A stretch of 64,000 bases of DNA from Paragorgia papillata. Its lineage: Eukaryota; Cnidaria; Anthozoa; Scleralcyonacea; Coralliidae. A program made the translations under genes and the position numbers. The stretch's first letter is position 1. Each line of letters begins with the position of its first letter. The notes beneath the pieces were generated by a model. The model saw only the letters and a program-made list of their open reading frames with translations. It had not been told where the DNA came from and ran no database searches. This document shows positions 59,101-64,000 of this stretch, piece after piece. The DNA is taken from the NCBI GenBank assembly GCA_035771165.1, contig JAWNZC010000286.1, forward strand, positions 145,001-209,000, given 5' to 3'.

Positions 59101-60182
59101 GAGGAAGATAAGAGGAAGATAAGAGGAAGATAAAGGAAGATAAGGGGAAGATAAGGAAGATAAGGGGAAGATAAAGGAAGATAAGGGGAAGATAAGAGGA
59201 AGATAAGGAAGATAATGGGAAGATAAGAGGAAGATAAAGGAAGATAAGGGGAAGATAAAGGAAGATAAGGGGAAGATAAGAGGAAGATAAAGGAAGATAA
59301 GGAAGATAAAAGGAAGATAAGGAAGATAAGGGGAAGATAAGAGGAAGATAAGAGGAAGATAAGAGGAAGATAAGAGGAAGATAAAGGAAGATAAGGGGAA
59401 GATAAGGAAGATAAGGGGAAGATAAAGGAAGATAAGGGGAAGATAAAAGGAAGACAAAGGAAGATAAGGAAGATAAAAGGAAGATGAGGAAGATAAGGGG
59501 AAGATAAGAGTAGGATAAGAGGAAGATAAAGGAAGATAAGGGGAAGATAAGGGGAAGATAAAGGAAGATAAGAAAGATAAGAGGAAGATAAGAAAGATGA
59601 GAGGAAGATAAGGAAGATAAAAGGAAGATAAGGGGAGGATAAAGGAAGATAAGGGGAAGATAAGAGGAAGATAAAGGAAGATAAGGAAGATAAAAGGAAG
59701 ATAAGGGGAAGATAAAGGAGGATAAGGAAGATAAAGGAGGATAAGGAAGATAAAAGGAAGATAAGGAAGATAAGTTGAAGATAATAGGAAGATAAGAGGA
59801 AGATAAGAGGAAGATAAAGGAAGATAAGGGGAAGATAAGGAAGATAAGGGGAAGATAAAGGAAGATAAGGGGAAGATAAGAGGAAGACAAAGGAAGATAA
59901 GGAAGATAAAAGGAAGATAAGGAAGATAAGGGGAAGATAAGAGGAAGATAAGAGGAAGATAAAGGAAGATAAGGGGAAGATAAGGGGAAGATAAAGGAAG
60001 ATAAGAAAGATAAGAGGAAGATAAGAAAGATGAGAGGAAGATAACGAAGATAGAAGGAAGATAAGGGGAAGATAAAGGAAGATAAGGGGAAGATAAGGGG
60101 AAGATAAAGGAAGATAAGAAAGATAAGAAAGATAAGAGGAAGATAAGAAAGATAAGAGGAAGATAAAAGGAAGATAATGAGA
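56168..60182. repeat. (GGAAGATAA)n satellite, right core, with ~426-bp higher-order repeat
   Basis: About 4.0 kb of the inverse unit. A marker variant AAGTTGAAGATAATAGG recurs at about 58064, 58489, 58921 and 59773, that is, steps of about 425, 432 and twice 426 bp, showing segmental amplification of blocks. The 9-bp unit lacks stops in most frames, so three overlapping minus ORFs above 1000 codons appear; they are not genes. Confidence 0.95.
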
Positions 60183-61980
60183 AGCCGCAGCCGCTCGGAG
60201 TATCTCGGAGCCAGGAGCCCAGGGCTCGGAGCCAAGAGCCGACGGCTCGGAGTCAAGAGCCAACGGCTCGGAATCAAGAGCCGACGGCTCGGAGTCAAGA
60301 GCCGACGGCTCGGCGTCAAAAGGCAAGGGCTCGGAACCGCTCGGAGCCAAGAGCCTAGGGCTCGGAGTCGCTCGGAACCAAGCGCCCAGTGTTCGGAGCC
60401 GCTCAGAGCCGGCAACGCGGTTTCGCTATGGTAACACTGCTAATGACCTTCTCGCCCGAGAATAAATTCAATCTGCGATTAAACGGCAAGTGATTGTAAA
60501 TAATTTTGACACGTATGGATTTTAACTTTTGCGTGTTTGTAAATAATAGGAGCTTTATGTGATTGTAAATATGAAATTATATATATTTTTAAACTTTATT
60601 TCGTTATTTAGTCATATTATAAAAACGTTTCTTTAAACAAATCACATTCTAAAAACTATAATCTTTTAAGAGCCACCAATTCGTTGACACGTTTTAAACC
60701 CCTTAGCTCATGGCTTTTCGAAATGATTCCTCACACTAAGTTCTTCTTATATACGGCTTAAAGTGATTCCTCATTCTATCTTCTCACGAATTCTTCACTT
60801 ATAAGCAAGGGTTTGGCAAGCAATGATTCTGGGATGACTTATTCTGCTTGAATATTATAACATGCCCCACAACTGCTGACTGTCGATCAGTAAGGTAAAG
60901 TGCATAAATGAAATTTGGTTACTATTACTTATATAAGTCGAGCATCTTTTGATAATGACGATCTTCGGGAATTAGTCGGAGAGCTATATTACACGGGGGG
61001 TTGAGTAACAGTAGAGGGTCCCAAAGGAGCCTGAGACGAATGAAGGACGCGACGCTGTTTTGCTATGGTAACAATGTTAATGACCTTCTCGCCTAGACTT
61101 GCCTAAGCGCTTAATCTCCTTAATGACCCCTAATGAGTTTCTCTTTTGTCTCCCGCACGTGCACTGAGGATAAATATGCAAATATCACACTTAGTAACAG
61201 AAAGCGTAGCAACGCTTTCAAAGGAATAAATCGCTTTGCCTTTAGTTTATATTTCGACACTTAAAATCGTTCTTTTCATGACTTCTCGAAGTGATTCCTC
61301 ATCTAAAATATATCTTAAGTTCTTCTTACGATATCTTGACGTGCTTTATAAACGAGAGTTTAGTTAGTAATGATTCTAGGATGACTTACTCTCTTTGAAT
61401 ATTTAGGTTCTAAAAATATAATATTCATGATATACTATTAATTCAAGTCTATACGTTATCTCAGCCGATTCAGACATTTAGGCTGTTGAAAACTCTCTCT
61501 ATTCCTCCAGACAAGGTTTCAGATAAAAAATATAAAGTGTCTATCAATTTCTCTCTCGTTCCTTGTAAAGAACGTCTATTTCGTTAAAGCTTACTGTACG
61601 CGTGCTCTTTGTACCTACGTGTCCCACAAGTGTTGACTGACAGTGGGGTAAAGTGTATAAATGAAAAGGTAATTACTAATACTTATAAGGAACATAAGTC
61701 GAGTGCCTTTTGATAACGACGTAACTTCGGGAATTAGTCGGAGAGCTATCGGTTATGACATATTACACGGGGGGTTGAGTAACAGCTAGGGTTTGGGGGG
61801 AAAGTTAGGGTTAGACGGTCCCAAAGGAGCCTGAGAAATAATGATGTAAGCATAAATATCATTATTTATAATATTATTTAGGGTTTGGAGGTCCCAAAGG
61901 AGCCTGAGAATGAATAAATAATAAGTTGAATATTCAATGAGGCGGCATCCCTTTGTACTCCATAGTGGGGGTATTACTAC
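60183..61980. repeat. Right arm of the giant palindrome
   Basis: Inverse of the left arm. The first 229 bp are the expanded GGCTCCGAGCC minisatellite. It lacks the roughly 185-bp TA-containing segment of the left arm. Confidence 0.9.
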
Positions 61981-62201
61981 TCAAGTACTTCTAATTCACT
62001 TTGAACAATGTGTAAATTATCATAACTATTCGTAGCTAAGTGAATCTTGTTTATTTGTTTTGTAAATTTCTTCTGAACGTTAAGACAAGCCAGTCGCTTT
62101 CGTTGTACGTTATAAGCTTTTCCTTTAGCGGTGAATTTCATTGGTGTTCGTTTTTCAGAGACCAATTCAACGTCCATGTCGGTAGATGTATAAGTTGACA
62201 A
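61981..62201 (-). pseudogene. Gag-like coiled-coil ORF, N-terminal side of the split gene
   Basis: From ATG at 62201 the minus frame begins MSTYTSTDMDVELVSEKRTP, then has a basic helical part and ends in an acidic helix at the target-site duplication. Removing the palindromic element and one duplication copy would let the frame continue into 53618 without a shift, so the ORF was open when the element arrived. Retroelement capsid-like identity is inferred from the helical, coiled-coil composition. Confidence 0.5.
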
Positions 62202-62545
62202 CCTCGTTCGACGTTCAGCTTCGACGTTGTTGTGTCGGTGATATGGTTTATAATTCTGGGTTTTCTACTAATGTTACGGCCGTTGCCCACAACAGAAAAC
62301 GGTAGAAGAACAGAACAACAACAACAACAACGTTTAACTTCTTAAAACGCCCTATTTAAATAATTTTGGCACAATGGCCCATTGAAATTAATATGTTAAT
62401 TTCAAGCGAATGTTATTGGCATTCACGTATAGGACCTGTCAGTGTTTTTCTTTCATCTTTATCCCGTTGAAGACTGTAGTCTGACAGTCCAAAGCTCGAA
62501 ATAAAAAATCAGTTTTTAGTCAGAGAAAGTCTACTTTTTATTTAA
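62202..62545. other. 5' flank of the gag-like ORF
   Basis: A CAACAACAACAACAA run lies at about 62317-62331. A possible LTR or promoter could not be delimited. No other feature seen. Confidence 0.4.
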
Positions 62546-62640
62546 TCCCTGAGCCAGGGCGTAGGGCCGAAGGCCTGGAGCCCGGTGAGGGTGCTAATCT
62601 CGACACGCGTGGAGTCATTTTACACGCGTGGACAAACGTG
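62546..62640 (-). repeat. GC-rich dispersed repeat, right copy
   Basis: Inverted counterpart of 2345-2445 (GGGCGTAGGGCCGAAGGCCT and CTAATCTCGACACGCGTGGA). Confidence 0.7.
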
Positions 62641-64000
62641 AAATGCGAACGAATTTCTGTGATCTGAATATTTATTTGTATATATGTGTGGACGGACCAT
62701 GTGCGGTTAAGATTGTGGGGCACTGGGAACAATATGTTTCTTGACAATAAGATTTGAACTAACAACATAATTTATTCTTGACAAAAAGACTTGAGAAAGG
62801 AGTTTTGGGGAAACGTATATCACTTTTGAAAGAACAGAAACAAATCAACGTCTACGCATAAAGCAAAACAACGTCTTGAGCAGAAGGAAACCTGACAAAC
62901 CGAAACTCTAAAGGTGGAAAACGCAATAGTAAAACTTGAAAAGCAACGAAGAAATAAAGACCGGCGAAAAGTTAACGGTAAAAATGTTATAGAGCAGCCA
63001 CTCTCAGTAATCACGAACCTGTTCGAGTTTCCCTGTTTACATCCTATCACTGTTAATTTTGTTTTCTTTTTTTGTGTGTCCCTAAACTAAAGTGTTTTAA
63101 AGGTATCCATTGCATGTCAGTTTGCTTGCCTGTTGTATTTATCAGTGGCTGCCGTTTTAATATCTTTGTTTAAATGGTTTTCTTATTGTAAAACCACTTG
63201 TAACGTATAGCTTGTCCATAATTTGCCATATTAAAAACTTCTTCTGTTAAATGTAGAAATGTTGTGGAAGTATTTATTAACATGTATAGGTGAAAACAGT
63301 TTCAGCACTTTAGATTTCGAAATAAAAAATTGCTTTTGTTTAATAATAGCTTAAAGGAATTTGAAATGCCATAAATGTAGCCGTTGCAGTCAGCCAGGTA
63401 GTTGTTTGAGTAGTTTTCAATCAATTCAATGTTTTTTAAAAAAAATGTTTTGACAAAATTTTTACACCTGCCTCAGTAGCCTATTTCCAGGCCCCCAATA
63501 GAAAAGAGGACAAGGGGGGTGCATTAATGTTTTTTAATCAGGGGGTATTTACAAAAATTCATGTAACAGCGGGCGGGGGGGTTATTGCATATATGTATTT
63601 CTAGTTAATAAAAATATTATAATTCATTAGGTGTGAAAAAGAGAGAGGGGAAGGATGTAGCCTGCAGTGCAGGCGTTTCGGTAGTGGGAGGGGCGAGGCG
63701 AGCTGAGGAAACGCCTGCCGCCATGCTATTCAGAAAAAAATTCCACCCCCTTTTCTCAATTATGACATGAGCCAATCACGTACGAGAAATATATGAAAAT
63801 TGTTTACTTCCTGTCAACTGATTTATTGCGAATGTCATAAAATCACTATAGAATATAGATAGAGAAACTCTTCACAGAATTAACGGCTCAGAGAATGTGG
63901 TAATGTTTTTTGACATCTGTGTGATCTAGAGTTTAGTCTGTAAAGTTTAGACCTAATTAGAACGGGTTTGCGACAACAAAACTCGTAGAACAGAATGAGC
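62641..64000. other. Right-end spacer with one hairpin
   Basis: No gene recognised; the 76-codon antisense frame at 62820-63050 lacks motifs. GCAGGCGTTT (63669) and AAACGCCTGC (63709) form a hairpin with a G-rich loop. G-rich runs occur at 63510-63575. Confidence 0.45.

Larger units (their letters stand above)
53627..61980. mobile_element. Giant 8.35-kb palindromic element with satellite core
   Basis: The element begins GTAGTAATACCCCC and ends GGGGGTATTACTAC. It is flanked by TCAAGTAG (53619-53626) and TCAAGTAC (61981-61988), an 8-bp duplication with one mismatch. The arms (53627-55554 and 60183-61980) are inverted copies, about 97% alike where compared. Between them the 9-bp satellite itself flips from TTATCTTCC to GGAAGATAA at about 56167. 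Each arm holds two diverged direct copies of a unit starting CTCAGGCTCCTTTGGGA with GTTACTCAACCCCCCGTGTA. No transposase is encoded. An 8-bp duplication is compatible with hAT or P-type mobilisation. Confidence 0.9.

Noticed and set aside
56109..60415. Three minus-strand ORFs of 1102-1413 codons (S-S-Y-L-P-L-I-F-L)
   Set aside because: They are overlapping frames of the 9-bp satellite. The hydrophobic, membrane-like appearance is produced by the repeat unit.
53627..61980. Assembly artefact as explanation of the giant palindrome
   Set aside because: The arms differ by substitutions and a 185-bp indel, and a target-site duplication flanks the element. Long-read confirmation is still needed.
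62820..63050. 76-codon antisense ORF
   Set aside because: No motif, no splice or promoter context; length is within chance expectation.

Overview
This is AT-rich animal DNA, most likely from a cnidarian and probably a stony coral or close hexacoral. That assignment is inferred from the style of the non-LTR, hAT, P-type and zinc-finger transposon families and from short host exons split by very large introns. No bacterial, viral or organellar gene set is present and no tRNA or rRNA was recognised. No complete intact host gene lies in the window. The reliable host signal is three consecutive plus-strand exons (9620-9682, 31785-31843, 33949-34069) that together encode a PWWP domain of the HDGF/PSIP1 (LEDGF) type. 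Splice phases agree, and the first intron is about 22 kb and packed with repeats.

Layout. 1-1436: nested GACAG-type satellites running off the left edge. 2.3-5.2 kb: decayed interspersed repeats and a LINE 3' scrap. 5441-8724: a foldback with two arms of about 1.1 kb. 9.6 kb: PWWP exon 1. 10.6-14.8 kb: broken Ty3/Gypsy integrase and an old hAT transposase interrupted by a second hAT-like insertion. 15.7-18.9 kb: LINE 1, nearly intact, whose TCTA tail has grown into a 2.1 kb layered tetra/octanucleotide satellite. 21.9-23.6 kb: an element with long terminal inverted repeats. 23.7-27.25 kb: a composite-looking Tc1/mariner-type block. 27.7-30.8 kb: LINE 2. 31.8 and 33.9 kb: PWWP exons 2 and 3.

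35.3-38.25 kb: a decayed DNA transposon with about 175 bp terminal inverted repeats. 38.5-40.1 kb: a decayed zinc-finger ORF. 41.3 kb: a gag-like ORF followed by two minisatellites (42.3-44.6 kb). 46.1-51.25 kb: a P-type (THAP9-like) transposase split by an intron that contains an antisense LINE 3, which itself carries a TA-flanked MITE. 53.6-62.2 kb: a gag-like coiled-coil ORF interrupted by an 8.35 kb palindromic element (53627-61980) with an 8 bp target-site duplication, two 1.8-1.9 kb arms about 97% alike where compared, and a core of 9-bp GGAAGATAA satellite that also switches orientation at about 56167.

The window is a chronology of nested insertions around one host gene. Identity estimates are by eye, and family names rest on motif recognition, not on database searches. 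The strongest candidates for something undescribed are the giant palindromic satellite-cored element and the LINE-tail-derived layered satellite.
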